Origin: Larus michahellis
Lineage: Eukaryota > Chordata > Aves > Charadriiformes > Laridae
Direction: 5' to 3'
DNA: 64,000 bases
Assembly: GCF_964199755.1 (NCBI RefSeq)
Contig: NC_133907.1
Coordinates: forward strand, 1,741,001-1,805,000
Under the pieces are notes generated by a model that was not told the origin of the DNA, made no database searches, and saw only the letters and a list, made by a program, of their open reading frames with translations. Below are positions 38,110 to 52,200 of this stretch, one piece after another (the stretch's first letter is position 1; the number at the start of each line of letters is the position of its first letter). A program made the position numbers and the translations under genes.

Positions 38110-38125
38110 CAACTTAATTAAGTTG
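38110..38125. repeat. 16-bp perfect palindrome
   Basis: CAACTTAATTAAGTTG reads the same on both strands and centres on TTAATTAA. One such palindrome of 16 bases is about what chance would give in 64 kb, a little more with AT bias, so it is noted for its homeodomain-like core in CpG-poor DNA. Confidence 0.6.
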
Positions 38126-38637
38126 ATAAATATCTTGGCGACATTTGAATAAAAAGTTAACTCAAAGCTTTGTGTTTGCAAAGAGTCAGTAATTTTCCTG
38201 ACTCAAGTTTTGATGAGCCGAATTTGAAACCCAGGTGACTGGGAGGGAACGAGGCGAAAGGAAAGATCTAGTGCTTCTCTCCCAGGCGCCTCACACGCTT
38301 GGCTATCAATCTCTGAAACCACGTTCTGATGAACAGAGTAACACTTTAAATGGGAAAATTCAGATCTAACAGGTGAAAAAGACTAAATTAACAGATCTGA
38401 AAATCACTTGCTGTCTGGGAAAGGAAAAACTCATCTCCCATCCAAGGGCGCGAGCGGATTCAACGCGCAGCAGTGGGTCAGTGAAGCAGCTGGCCTCCTC
38501 TGGGCACTACCACAGGCTACCACAGCAATAGACGTGAACAGTTACACTTTCCACGTGTACACCTATGCTTTCTATATGCCCTGCACCTCCTAGAAGGATC
38601 GTGCTACAACTGGCAGCGAGTACCCAAGAGTGCGACT

Positions 38638-38725
38638 GTCGGCGGTGCAGGGGGGGAGGCAGGCGGAGCAGCGTCCCTCCGCGCCGGGAGGCTCGCGGCT
38701 CGGCTTCGCATCTGCAGGTATCGCA
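38638..38725. promoter_or_regulatory. Compact CpG-rich islet
   Basis: About 12 CpG in 85 bases by hand count, with a GC-box-like run (CAGGGGGGGAGGCAGGCGGA). The segment is short for a promoter island and no transcript can be deduced. Confidence 0.35.
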
Positions 38726-39464
38726 GCCTCCACTTAAAGGAGCCGAAAGACAGTATGGCCTGTAGAATATTTTATGGTTTTAACATGCTTACGTACCATG
38801 CGGCCTTTTTTAAAATCACCGTAAATGTATAAAGATTATAGGTGTTCATGTATGCTATACTTTACAAGAAGAAAATCAATTTTTCATTCCTCTGTGGCAG
38901 CTTGCAATACAACTGGAGTATTACCTGAACCAAGTAAACAGAATTATCTTCTAACCTGAATAAGAAAAATGTAGCAGAAATTCTTTATATCTCTATTTTC
39001 AACTTTTATTTTCTAAGCTTGACTGTGATTTAAAAGAAAGAAGGGAAGGGAAGATGAGCCAAATGCAGAATTGTTATGGAAGAAGCTAAAACGAGCGCCG
39101 TGAAAGGCCTGTGAAAGGTTCAGAATGGAAATGATTTTCAGTTTAAATTACTTTTGCAGGACTGGAATGTGGCAGTCAGGAAGCTTCCATGAAAAGTCCA
39201 TTCTCTTTTCTTCTACCCTTTTTTCCTGTGTTGGTTTGCGTTTGTATGAATTGCCTGTGGGCCAGGCTGAAAAATGCCCATCTTAAAAGCGTGTATCTGT
39301 TCCTGGAGTGTCTGAGCACTTCACGCACATTAAGAATTTCTCTTTTATAACCCTTGTAAACATCATATTGTTATTATTGTCTTTGTATTATAGAGATAAG
39401 TTCCTCAAGGTCGCATTAAAAGAACTGGGAACGGGGTTTTTGTCACAGGCCATTCTCTTCCCTG

Positions 39465-39690
39465 CACACTTGCGATAGATACCTCTCTGCAGCGCCTGGC
39501 CTGCAGACCTCGCGAGAGGGGCACCCAGGTTTGAGGGTCATTCCCTGGATTGCGGCAATGACATCCGGCCAACGGGCGAGTCGGAGCCGAGGCGGGAGAG
39601 CCCTTTGCTCGAAGAGAGCGAGGAGGTTTATGGTCTGAGCTCTGAAGGTCCCTGCAGTGGGCAAAGGGAGCCGGCGTCCAAAGCCGCTGT
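39465..39690. promoter_or_regulatory. CpG-rich islet
   Basis: About 13 CpG in the core 39470-39620 by hand count. A minus-strand frame of 85 codons covers it but matches no family. It is the third GC-rich islet within 2 kb of the MITE. Confidence 0.35.
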
Positions 39691-39699
39691 CTAGCTGCA

Positions 39700-42600
39700 A
39701 GTGTAAGGGTTCAGATCAGAACCCAAAATTAAGCTTTTGGGCATGAAAAATCCCTGCAGCTTTTCCAGCAATGGATGTTTTGTCCCTAGCAGCACAGGTA
39801 CATTTGTCTCATTAAATCTCGTTTTCAACACTCAGCAGTAAATAGTGCAGTACTCCCTAATTCCTCCCCCTAAACGCTTCCTAAAGTTGTTGCACCTCGT
39901 TTAACGCTTGGTGCGTTGTTTGCAAATGTTGGCTCCATCTCAGTAGCAGGCAGGAAGAGAAGGACAACCCCACCTGTGACATGTCAATACATTTTGGTGT
40001 TTAGAACTAAGTATTTGCATTCTTCTTAAACTATATATATTGTAATTATGGTATCAGAATTAATGGAACTGCTCCTGTATGTCAGTGGAGTGTTTTACTC
40101 AGGAGGTTTTCTGTATTATGCCCATATCTCACATTTTTGAGGAAAATTCATCCCCTGCAATAACACAACTGGCCAATTACCCAGTGCTGCATAGGGAAAC
40201 AACAAATGCAGCTTCATTCCTGCTGTGTTCAGATGACTTTCACAGTTACAGTTTCTCTCCTTCTGAATGTGTAAGTAGAAATTACTTCAGTGTCTTTAAA
40301 ATTTACATTATTTAGTTTCTCATACTTTACTCTCCCTTAGAAAATCCAATTATAAGATTTGACTTCATGAGCTTTTTCCTGCATTAGTAAAGTCCACAGA
40401 CTGATATAATCCTAAAAAAAAAACAAACAAACCTGTGGAAAAAAAAAGTATATATTGGAAAAAAAAGAGGTGTCCTGCTGAATCTATACATCGACTATAA
40501 CAGCAGTTCCATTGCTTTCTATGTGGAGCAATCCATGAAATTTTACAAGCAGGGAGAACGATTGCCACGCACAGCGTTCCGCAGCTGTCCTGGAAACTGC
40601 TCGGTGCTCCTCAACTTACGGACTTCGAGGTAACCAATGTCTGGTTTATGTATACAAAATTGCAGCTCTTACTGCTTTGCAGTTTTTTGTCTTTTATACT
40701 TCTAGTTTTGTCTTTAATTTAAGGATTTTAGAACAGTATTGTTTTCTTGTCCTAAATTTCTAGATATTTTCACCTCCTGGAGCTTTTATTGTTTCATCTT
40801 TTGCCTTGGAAATAGCTCTGGATCGATGTGAAGATGATAATAGTCACGAACAAAATAATTTTATTGAACCTCAGGTTGTCTCTCCCTTGAAATATTCTAG
40901 ATAATTTTCTTTATTCTAAACTCTTTAATGTGTTTCTTGAGTCCGCAGAAGTTTATTGTGTGAACTTATTAGCTGCCAGTGATCTTTCCTGGAAAATGGA
41001 TAGCATCTGTTTTTTGGTAAGTCTGATCTTGTCTTGTTTTTTAAAGACGCCATCTGCTTTCCAGTGCTCCAGAGGGGACTGTGGTGTCCAGCGGGATTTT
41101 TATCATATGTTTGCCTCCTTTTCTGAACATCTGAATATTTTAGAGAGCAGCTAAAGGCATAATTCTTCCTCCTAAACAGTATACTTCTTTATGTATTAAA
41201 ATCACACAGAAGTATTTCCAGCAAATTGAGGTTAAAGTTGTAAAATGTGGCTTATAAATGTTATACTTCATATATAATAATGGATACTTAGTGTATACTC
41301 ATCAAAAGCGATTTTTGGTACAGAGTCATTGCAAATATATTAAATTAGGCAAACAACAGACGCATTTTCTGAAATGGGAGCTTTGGATTTGGTCTGCTAA
41401 AAATTGCTCACCAAAGTGCTCTCAGAAATGCCTTTTAGTATCACCAATCACATCTACATTTTAAAGAGAACAAACAAAATCTAGCTTTATTCAACTGTGA
41501 ATTCTATTGACCTGATTGAGCAACTTCTGTTCCTGTGAAAATTCGTTACTTGCATGCTAATTACCATGAAACCCTCTCGTCAGGATCGTGACGGGGTGTG
41601 GGTGAGGATTCTGCTGACGGTTTATTTCCTTTAAGTCCAACTGAGACCCCCGTCCCTTTCAGCCACCAGCAGTGAAGCACACGCTCAAGTTTAAGCATGT
41701 GCTTTAGTATTTTGTTGAATTAGAAATTTGGCAACTAGTGGGAATACTGATGTGAGTGAAATCATACAGGTGCTTAAGGCTAGAAAGATCTGAACCGTAG
41801 CAATAATAGAGAAGTAAAATATAATTATTTCCCTCATCTGAGGTCACATTCTGTGTTTCAGAACCAAAACATGAGGACTGTTTCACTTGGCACTACTAAA
41901 ACAAAATATTTATCTCCGCGTTGTGTAAAGTCCTGTACTACGATTACTGCTCTAATGCAGTATTTTGCTGTGGAGGGTCTGAGGCAGTGGCTGAAGTACC
42001 CGAGTGGATCGTTAGCGTGGCTATTTCCTTAACAAGGCTCATAAATTTACTAGACCATTCTCATGTAATTTTTCTTTGTTTTCCTCCGCGGTCAACACGT
42101 GCTGGGTGTCGTTTCCAGACCGATGTTGTGTGTGTGTGGAAGACGCACAACACGAGGCGTGCCAAGCAAATGCCCTAACGGATGCAACGTTACTGATGAG
42201 TAGCAGCGCCTGGCGTCGGGTGGCGTCAGGCCGCCTTCCCCACGGATCAGCACGGAAACGCCCCCCCAGCCCCATCTGTTCGCATTGAGGAGGTTTTACA
42301 GAAGTAGGGAAGTCACGTACCTGCCTTGGTCTGTGACACTCACCTACACCACGCCGTATGTAACGTCTTGCTTTATACGCAGTAAATTGAGTGTTTGACC
42401 CCCTTCGTGCCATCCGCGTCGCACATGGCCCTGTAGCTTTCTCCACATGGTGTATCAGTGCACACACTGGTACGGAAGGTGTTAAATACACATGCCTTCC
42501 CACTGCGTTAAAAAAAAAAAGACAATATTTTGCCACATACCTTAAAATCACATTGTCCCTGAATAACAACTGTTCCAGAGAAACAAGATATTGTATAATA

Positions 42601-45600
42601 CTTAATTCTTCCTTGTTGCATGGAATGGAATTGTATCAGAACACTCGATTCAAACGTGACCATAATACAATGAATTTTAAGCTCTATTTCAGCCGCTGTG
42701 AATAAAGAAGATTATTCCTATTAAGGTATGACCTTATCACATAATGTCAATAAGTGTTGTTTGGTCCTTATTTTTTACTAGAGGTGTTAAGCAGGTGATT
42801 AAGAAGTTAAGCAGGGTATATACCCCTTTAGTGACATTCTGTCAACAAGTGCTACAGAACACAGAGATCCTGGCTGAACACTCTTCCTTTTAACTTTTCA
42901 GGTCATGCCACTCCTGTCTGTCAGGCAAATACAATAGGAATTACTCAATTTAACACCATTTCAGTTCTAATTGAATTCCATTTGCTAAATCCTGAATAAA
43001 TACATTACAACTGCTGCTTCGGTCAAACAGAGAGAAATAGCCATCTTTTAATGACTCCCCTGTGGATTTAATGCCTATTCTATCTGTTAGAATAATGATT
43101 CCTACATCACTGGAATATATTTAAAGGATAATAGTTATTTAAACATACCAAGTCTTTATACAGCAGATAAGTATTTTTAATTTGCATGTATGAAATCAAA
43201 AGGAGGGCTAGAAGAACTAGTTACCAATTTGTCTGTTTTCTAAAGTATCTTGGTATCAGAGCAAAGCTACGGGATTATGAAAGGGTTTTATGTTTGCTTT
43301 TATTATCAGTCTTAGGTGGGGAAAAGGGATCCCGTCAAGGATGGGATTCACGTCACCAAACACAGATAACCCATGGAAATGCGCCCCTTGCTCGTCGCCC
43401 CGATAGTCTGCTGGAGAAAGCAGGCCACCGTCCTGGGACTCATCTTTGTGGACAGCAGATCTATGGAAAAGCTTAATGAATGACCCCAGAAAAGCGATCT
43501 CAGGAGGATTCACAGGTGTTTTCTCCATGATAGGGATCTGAAGTTAGGTGAGACGAATCCCACTTAAGACCATAAATGAGAAGTCCATTTGTGGAAATTA
43601 GGAGGCTCCTCCTGAAAAGAAAGGTAAATGCCTCACAAGGGGTAAGTTGAAGGGAAAGGAGGGAGCGAAATTGTCTCACTGAAAAGAAACAAACCAAACC
43701 AAAAATTGGAACCTTTCATTTGTTTCAGACCAGTTGAATATTTCAACTCAAAATATCACCAGTTTTTTCTTTCTTTTCATAAGAGATCTGAATCTGTTGC
43801 TGCTGATGTCACTCGTAGGCCAGTGGTCAGGCATTTAGGCATTCCCCTGGAACACGGGGGGCTGCACTTCCCAAAACGCTGCTCAGAACCAAGCAGAACG
43901 AAGACGTGAACCCACACGTCCCTGTACTGAGATGAGTGTCACCGTTACTGAGCCGCGGCAGGCACACAGCCTTCTCTGCCTTGCTAGTTTTGTGAATGGT
44001 CACCTAAGACTCCTTTTTTTTTTTTTTAATCGGCCCAACTTCTTTGCCAAATTTGACTCAAAATGCTGAATAATTTCAGTTCTAATTAACTTTTTTGAAT
44101 AAACTATTCACAGCCTCCCACTCGCTCTGCCTCCAAAGTTCCATCTTTAGCACAGATCTTGTGAAACAATGTGGATCATGAGAAAGAGAGAATCTAACAT
44201 AAATCATGTACTTTGCATAACTTCTTTTAAATATAATGTTTTAAGCATAACGGTCTTCAAAACATATCAATGCTAGATGATTTTTCAGGGCTGTGTTCCA
44301 ATTAAATCCATTGCAGCTTGAGTTAGAGGTTACAGGTTGAAGATTCACCCGGGACTTGTATGACTCTCGCTACAGAGGTGGATTTCATCTCTTTGAACAA
44401 ACGTGGTCTCATCTGTGGTTAAGGCACCTCAGAGGAGCAACGCCGGTGCTTGCTGAGCGAGCCCTGCTCCCGTAACCTCGCCCACCCAATTAGCCAACTG
44501 ATGATATTTGTGTCTTGGTAGCAACATTTTTAAGAGGAAGCTCTTTGCCCTTTCTGGTGAGGCAGAGACTAACTCTCAACAATGAAGAGTTCAAAGACTT
44601 GTGTTATTTTTTGTCTCAGAAAGTTGCCTCGAACGTTAAATGAGTAGAATGAACGCTGAAATTGAGTTCCCTTGTCAACCAGAACAGAGAGGGGAGTTAC
44701 CTCTCCTGCCACCTCCAAGTAGGCTTCTTTTTCTTCTTCACCGCTCCCTCTTTTTCTGCATTATTTTCCAAACATTCAAAAACTCCTTTGATTTTTATCT
44801 TACCCTGAAGAATTTTTAATGTTTTACTAATGTTCTGAATGCAGATCACTAGGAGAATATAATTCACCCAGAAATGAGCTAAAATGTAGCTGTGGCAAAA
44901 GTATCGTAATAGCTTTTATGAGTTGGAAAATAGCTTTTATGAGTTGAAGAATGTTTGACCTGTTGTGTGCGATTTATTCCGTTTTGGCATTCCTGCTCAG
45001 TCCTTTCCAGATAGAAGTTCAAAGGTACGCAGGTGGCAGAGCGGTTCCCGCTTCCTTTGCCTGTGGACAGCGTGCTCACAGCTCCTTCTCCATTACCAAA
45101 GGAGAGTCGTTTTAAAATGTATTCACGATTGTGTTGCAGCAAGTTATATTTTCCTTATCACAGCTATCAGTAAATATGCACCCTGTGGTGCATCGTCGCT
45201 AAGGTAATCCACCATGGGTGATGAAAACATATTGAGTTCAGGACTTTTAACCAGTAAAGGAATGCAGCAAGAAAGTGTTATTTCGAAGTGTGAGCTGAAT
45301 GAGCGGATGAGGTACGGAGCCATCAATGATTGCCAAGGCACCAGAATGCTTATTCATTACTGAAACTAACTTTTGCTGATTTTGCAGTCGCCAGGGACTG
45401 TCTTCACACTTCCCACTTACACCCTTGGCCTTCTCCGTATGTTGGTAGCCACCTCCCTCTTCATCCAGTGGGATTCACAGCCCCATGACTGCTTTCGAGG
45501 CTGTACAGGCAGCGGTGTGTTAAACATCCCCGCCGACAGCATGGTGGCCCTGGGGAATTCACAGGGGTCACATTGCTTGTCGTTACCCTTAAGGTGATGC

Positions 45601-46048
45601 TTCCTTGCCTTTAGGTTTAATATTAACTGGGTTGATGACAGAACAAGTGATTTTTTTCCCCTCCCTTTACTTATTTTGGTGTATTTATGAATCACCTTAC
45701 AAAATCTTGCAAATAGCCCACTCCAAGATCAGAAAAATACCAGCTTCTGTAGCTCTGTGTTGTTTTCATACCTGGTGGTATTTCTGCTGTGGTCAATGAA
45801 GGGAATAAAGGAAAAATCATGCAGTGATTTTGCTTCTTCAAGAATTAAACACTGAATGAGATACTTAGGATCATCTGGCCATGCTACTTGACCTTTTGAG
45901 TATTATGGCTGAATGGTGACAATGTATGTTTGAAGAACTGTCAAGAAATAGTGTATGGGCAGGTGTTCAGAGGATCCCTTTAAGGTTGTCATGTTTTCTT
46001 TCTTGTATTCCTAGACTGTAAGTCAGTAAGAATGATTTGAAGAGGTGG
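39700..46048. other. Gene-free stretch
   Basis: No supported gene. The minus frame at 42039-42569 (176 codons) crosses a CpG-rich patch and is not recognised. Exact octamers lie at 40013-40020 and 43180-43187, the second within TAATTTGCAT. A T14 run lies at 44014-44027. A direct repeat, GTTAAGCAGG, occurs at 42786 and 42806. Confidence 0.5.
44908..44946. repeat. Two-copy 18-bp tandem duplication
   Basis: AATAGCTTTTATGAGTTG occurs identically at 44908-44925 and 44929-44946 with a three-base spacer (21-base period). Identity of the copies suggests a recent local duplication. Confidence 0.85.
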
Positions 46049-46232
46049 TTCTCCTCTCCTCTCCTCTCCTCTCCTCTCCTCTCCTCTCCTCTCCTCTCCT
46101 CTCCTCTCCTCTCCTCTCCTCTCCTCTCCTCTCCTCTCCTCTCCTCTCCTCTCCTCTCCTCTCCTCTCCTCTCCTCTCCTCTCCTCTCCTCTCCCTCTCC
46201 CTCTCCCTCTCCCTCTCCCTCTCTCTTTTCTC
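46049..46232. repeat. (CTCCT)28-(CTCCCT)5 microsatellite
   Basis: Twenty-eight uninterrupted CTCCT units (46051-46190) run directly into five CTCCCT units (46191-46220), then CTCTCTTTTCTC. With flanking bases this is a 184-nt strand of pyrimidines only. The open frames across it are repetitive Ser/Pro/Leu artefacts. Such tracts are length-variable and can form triplex (H-DNA). It ends in AG, so it also resembles an extreme 3' splice tract, but no exon follows. Confidence 0.97.
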
Positions 46233-49200
46233 AGGGTGACCTTAAACTAATCTAATCTATGTAGATAAAAAACCCCATCTTCTACCTAATGAAAAGATAA
46301 AATAAACCCACAGAGATTTGAGGTGTGTGATACACTGTTATGTGCTTACAAACCAAAATGTATTGGCAGTGGCCCAAAAGTGTCTTAGAAGATACACAGA
46401 AATAAGATAGACAGGTAGAAACAATTATTGATCAAGACCTTTTGTACTAGGAGCTAAAGTTAATAACATTTTATATCAAAATCAAGTGTGGATCCTCAGG
46501 GTGGGAGATGTATTCTGAAAATGTTTACTCATACTTTGCTATGCGCAGGCTTGTAGGGAAGCCATTCAAACTTAGTAGCATGGGAGCAGAAAAATGGAAG
46601 ATCACAAACACTTTGTAAATTTAAGCGCTAATCAGTCATTACTTGTTTGTTTTTTTAAGTTAATGTGGCTACATGTGGCCAAACACAACTAGATTGGATT
46701 TTTTTTTTTAATTTAAAATTCCTTGGTAGACAGAACAACCATTTCAGGAAAGAACAGTCAGATTATTATATTTGCAATATACATTTTAGTTATGCTGTTT
46801 AATTAACAAGGACAAATGCAGCACGTCCTCACAGTGTAAAATGAAGAATCTTGGTTAAGAATGGGTTAGGAAAACCATGCGTAAAGCTAGCTAGTAAAAA
46901 CAATTTGCAGAACAGAGCCGTGTTTCAATTGTGTACACAGTTACTGCAGCCACAGCTGCAGATCTGGAGAGTTGCAGGCATAGGTCTACTTGGGCACTTT
47001 GTGCATTCGTTATCCCTTTTGTGTATGGACTCAGAATAATAAACGTGAAAGCCAGGAGTATGAACTCTTGGCTGTCTCGAATGACCACATTCAGTCTTAT
47101 ACTCTTTGTGGGCAAAGGAAGCTTGAGAATTTATTCTGGACATGGTCATTAGTTAATGGGACAAATATTCTGTCTCTTCTGTGGCCAGACATGACAGAAG
47201 AGGCATAAACTGTCCTCAGGTCCTTAGGGATTATCTCAAATGGGGAGCAAACCCTTACAACTATGGAGCCAGTCCATCCAGCTTGGCACCTTGCCTTCCC
47301 ACGGCGGGGAGCGTTGAAGACCCATCAGCATTAGGAGCGGGAAGGTCGGGCAGGTGTATAAAGGATGGCACAGGTGATATCACGATGCTCAAACTAAACA
47401 CAGCTGAGTTGCTGAGGGCAGCATAACCTGGATGCAGAAGAGAATCTGGTTCATTGAAGATACCATCTGCAAGACTGGTCTAAAGGAAGGTTTTACCAGA
47501 ATATTTTGGGTCTAGTCTCTGCCAACTAAAATAACTTTGCTCTAGATTGAGACAACTGTGAACAAGTCAAAACCCCAAGCGTACTGGCTGCATTTACACG
47601 TTGACACTTTGAACCAAGCTAACGATGCTCCTGTTTCAGGTGTTGGGAATTGTCTGTAACTCTGAACTTACACGTTCACAGCAGGAGGTTTGAAAACAGC
47701 TTCCAAAGGTTGTGATCAGTCACTCGCTGCTTGAAGGTATCTTTGCATGTTTGTAGGCATTCTCGCTCTCATTTCAAATTAATCAAATCCGTGTCTTTCT
47801 TTGGGTCTGACCAGCTGCAGTCATGTTGTTCCTCTAGGGACAGGTACACGACAATGTTTCTTTAACGTACAATTAGGACTGGGCTGCGTTTTTTTCAACC
47901 AGAATTATTTTCTTCTTTCCATTTCCTACCCTGCAAAAACATATGTATATTTTATTCTCTTTCTTCTTGTAAGCTTTGCTAATTATACTACAAGTAAAGG
48001 CCTTACTCTTTTCTTTCTGTTACGTTTGAAAAAGGATGCTTAAAGAAGGCATTGCCTTTAGGAGAGATTTCTGGCAGAAGAAATTTCTATTCTCCCAACA
48101 ACACTCAAGGCTAAGTTTGTTTTGATTGAACACTCTTCAAATGGGATTTTTTTTTCCTTTATATAAAAGAATAGCTTTCCTTCGAAGGAAAAATGATATC
48201 TAAAGTCTCTCTCATACTTCGGGTGTTTCCTCAGACAATATAAAGAATATTTCTTCTTTCAGAACAAAAAAGGAAATGAAGACATTCTCAGTTTCCCAGG
48301 TGTCTGATCTGCATAACTGAAAACTGACAAATGGGCATTGGTAAAAAATCCAGAAGTATCTGAGCAAAGCAGCCTCTTGTGGCAAATTAGGAGAAAGTGG
48401 ATTCCTAAGTCATATACATTCGAAAAATGTGCTTTTTACTTTTTTTCCTCTGTAATCCTCCTCACAATTGGTGATTGCACCGCCCTTTGTTTCCTAAAAG
48501 GCATTTTAAAAATAGACGAATATCAGGGCTTACATGAGCTTTGAAAGGCCCTAAAAATGGCATAAATCTCCCCAAGCAGGGCAGTATTCGGTCTTCCAAA
48601 AGGGTCCAAAACGCTGTGGTGAACCACAGTTAAAACTCATGATCATTTCATATTAAAATAGACACATTTTTCATATTAGGGATGTAGCTTTTCGTCTTCA
48701 GAATTGTAAAGCATCTTGCCGGCATTTCACCTCTCCTGCATCACTTCTGCACCTGAGTTCTTCCTCACCTCGTCAGACGATGGAAATCCATATCCAGCAC
48801 CTCTGAGCACCCTGAGCTGCTCCCACAGGATACAGCCCGGACCATCTAAACTTCGGAAAACCAGTTGTGGACGGAGGTATTTGGCAGCCTGATTCCAGAT
48901 CATTGTTGTAATACCAACATCCCTTCCTTCATTCACAGGTGGGAATGCTCCATCTATTCCCCCAGTGTTTCGTGCTGAACAAAGGCCCCTGGGCTACCGA
49001 GAGGCCAGAAGGAATGAAAGAAGCCGAGAGACCCCGCAGGGGAACCCTCTGTCGCTCAACGCTTCTCAAAGCAGGATGTCCTGCTGCTACCGCAGCTTCG
49101 TGAGGCAGAGCTAATTGCAGCAGGGATCCTAGAGCAATGACGTCTTGCAGGAATGGAAGCAATAAGCTCCACAGGAGAAGGTGGGCTTGTGCCTTTAGAC

Positions 49201-52200
49201 CTCGGGAGTGGCGTCTCCAGGTTTTCCTGTGTGGTTTTACCAATGTAATGGGCCCTCCTACCTTTTACGTAGGTAACTAAAGTGAAAGTCCCCGACTAAA
49301 CTTCTTTTTTCACTGTAAGTTTTTTACACAAGATGAGATGAGACAATCTCACTTGTGACCTTAGATATTAAAAAAAAAAAATTACATACATGCTTGCTTA
49401 ATTTGCAGGTGTCTCTGAACATTTGAGCTCACGTATGTTAAAGATACACACTGCTTCTTGTCCTGAGCACCTTTGTGATACGGGATGCGGAAAGAGACTG
49501 CCTGGCCGTGAGTTTCTAGTAAGTATTTGTCATGAAGCTGTGGCAATTACTGAAATGACTGTGCATTTGCTCTATTGATTGTTGGCCCACCAAAATAAAA
49601 TTACATTTGGCTTCAGCTAATTCATTTTCTGTACCTGAATATCAGTTTGCTCTCTGCTGAGACCTACCAGCAAAAAAATACAGTTAGTGGGATAAATGTT
49701 AACATTTTTTCTTCTTATTCTGAAAACATCTCATTATAGATAAAAAAAAAATAATAAATCACAGTGAGATACAGACAGGTAAATGCCATTTCACGTTTGT
49801 ATCTTGTGAGTTTTATTTCTAGGAGTCAGGCTACTTACAGGCACCACCAAAGTGATGGCAGAGCGGTGTGTCTAGCGTGGGCCTGACGCGTCCGGGAGCC
49901 AGAAGGGTGTAGGAGGCAAAAGGACTGACAGCAGCAGTAGCTGGGTTAAAAGGACACATGGAAATTGGGATGAGGCAGTGTCCTGCATATTGGACTGAGT
50001 CCCTGACTCTCTGGTGCGTGTCGCTGCTGACTAGTAATGCAGCACTAGCGCTTTAGAAGGCTATGAAACTTGAGGGGCATAATTTTGTCCAAGATGCTTA
50101 TCTTCAGTGCCCGCATTTGTCCTGTGCATTATCTCTGTTCAGTCCTGCAGGCACCTATTTCTTGAAAGCAGATGCAAATCTTCAGCATTAATAACTGCAC
50201 GTATGCAGTGAGGTTCTCTGCTGACAGTCGGGCTCTGCGTTCGTCAGCTGGTGGCAGGAAGGCAGTGCCATTTAACTTCCGTTGTGACTTGTGCAGAAAA
50301 CTCCGTATTCCTTGTACAGAGAAGATGCTGTGGGTTGGTAAATGCAGACTGGCTTGTCCCAGTCATTGTAAAAGGAAACTAAACACAGTCTCTAAGTTTG
50401 GCAAACGTGCTGATATCATTAGCGCTTGTAATACAGCAAAATCTAAAAAACGTGACAGATCCGAATCCAATAGCATACAGTTGTCAGCCGTTAAAACCCC
50501 ACTGTTACTGCCTCGTACACAGATCAGTGATCAGAGAATGCCACACGTTAACTAGGGAACGGTTCTATTGGAGATGGTTGGGAACAGAGGGTTTGATTCT
50601 TCTTTGTCTCGTGGCTATTTAGTACCAGTCGAACCAGCCCAGAATGAGAAGAGCTCAATTCCTCTTTGCACATCCTCTCTGGCACGACGCTGATTATTGA
50701 TTATTTGCAGATGGTTGTAGCATAACCATGTCATTATACTGCGAGATGCACACAGCTCGTCATACAGAACTGTGGACATTTAACAGGTTCAAACTATTTT
50801 CCCTGGAGGTTAATATAATGATTCCTGTTGATTTCAATGAGCTTCGGACAGGGCCCTTAGTGCAGCTTTTCCCCATATGTCTTAAAATGAACGTTTCTTG
50901 CCAATATTTTCAGGTTTATTGTAGCTTCCTTCTGCCTCAGGCAAGGAAAAACAACAGGACACAATGACAGCACATTATTGGAAGTAGCATGATAAATTCT
51001 AAATAGATATAATTAGCATGTGACCCAAAAGAGACCTGCATATAATTAATATTGAAATATGGTGCATGCATTTTACAGGAAAACATATTGTGTATTCAGA
51101 GCGGAACGTTTGGAGAACGGAGGCCTGTCTGTAAATGGCTTGTCATTTTTTTATTTTAATCGGAATTGAAATTTCTGCACTTGAAGAAATACAGAATGAT
51201 CATTAAAAACACTTGGACTTTAGAAATGACACCACCTGCTTCCTCTTCCTCTTTTTTATTGTGACAGTGGGAAAAAATCCTTAAATCTTCAACTGGGGAA
51301 ATGTGCACTAATGGGGAAACAGACCTCTGAGGAGCCGGCAGACTGACAAGCTGTTCAGGAGCATGAGGCTTTTCAGCAAATAACATTCACTTCTCTGGTA
51401 GCTTTCGGTAGATTATGTCATATCGAGAAGTCCATACTTATTTGAACCCAGCAAAGTGAATGAATAACAGATACATAATGAGCATCCATGAAAAAGGGGA
51501 AGAACATCTCCGATATAAGGTGAAGATTAAGAGGGGCAGAGCCACCAGTGAGCTGGGAATGTGTTGCCTTCTGAGTGACATTCAGTTCTATCACACAGCA
51601 GCTCATTACGCAGTCTGTTTATACCAGAGGGAAACAAATATAAAAGTTAGTCCTTTATATTTCACATTAAATGCAAAGAGTTCAAGGGAACCGGAAGACT
51701 TCATTATGGATCTGATACCACCCTTTATATTTTGCTGGGTCGGAATAATTTGAGTAGGGTTTTTAAAGACTTTATATCAAATATTTAATTAACATTTATT
51801 CTGCAACTTTGGAGGCCGAAGCTTTGGATCCAGGATATAATTTTTTATCAGAAGGAATAAATATAAAACAGATGTTAAGCAGAGGCAATAAATTTCATCT
51901 TAATTGTAACTCTAGAGATGACTTTCTCACCAAAACACATTTTTTCTCTCTCCATAGCTTTAATTCTCAGCTCCGTAATGACACAGTGCACTGTCCAGCT
52001 ACATTTCTGGTTATATTAGTTCTTCCAGTTATATTTTTGCACTAAGATAAATGCAAGGTCATAGTCACATTTTCAAGCATTAGTCTTCACAAACAGACTA
52101 TGTCATGGATTAGCAGTTGCAAATCCAACATTTTGATTTTTGTGGCAGTTCTGTCTGATAGGGTTGTTGCTACAGAAGGTATCTGGCATTTTTGTTCTTA

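Noticed and set aside
42321..42438. Possible second hAT-type element
   Set aside because: 'ccttggtctgtgac' and 'gcacatggccctgt' faintly resemble the terminal repeats, but they do not pair with each other well.
42039..42569. Open frame of 176 codons, minus strand
   Set aside because: CpG-rich stretch with Arg/Cys/His-rich chance peptide; no recognisable domain.
42800..42820. GAAGTTAAGCAGGGT, like 5S rRNA or a 5S-derived SINE
   Set aside because: The match stops after about 15 bases; it is better explained by the local direct repeat GTTAAGCAGG.
46037..46255. Open frames encoding Ser-Pro-Leu repeats
   Set aside because: They are translations of the CTCCT/CTCCCT microsatellite.
50172..50555. 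127-codon plus-strand frame with Cys/Lys/Arg-rich peptide
   Set aside because: Cys spacing fits no zinc-finger pattern, and there is no exon context.
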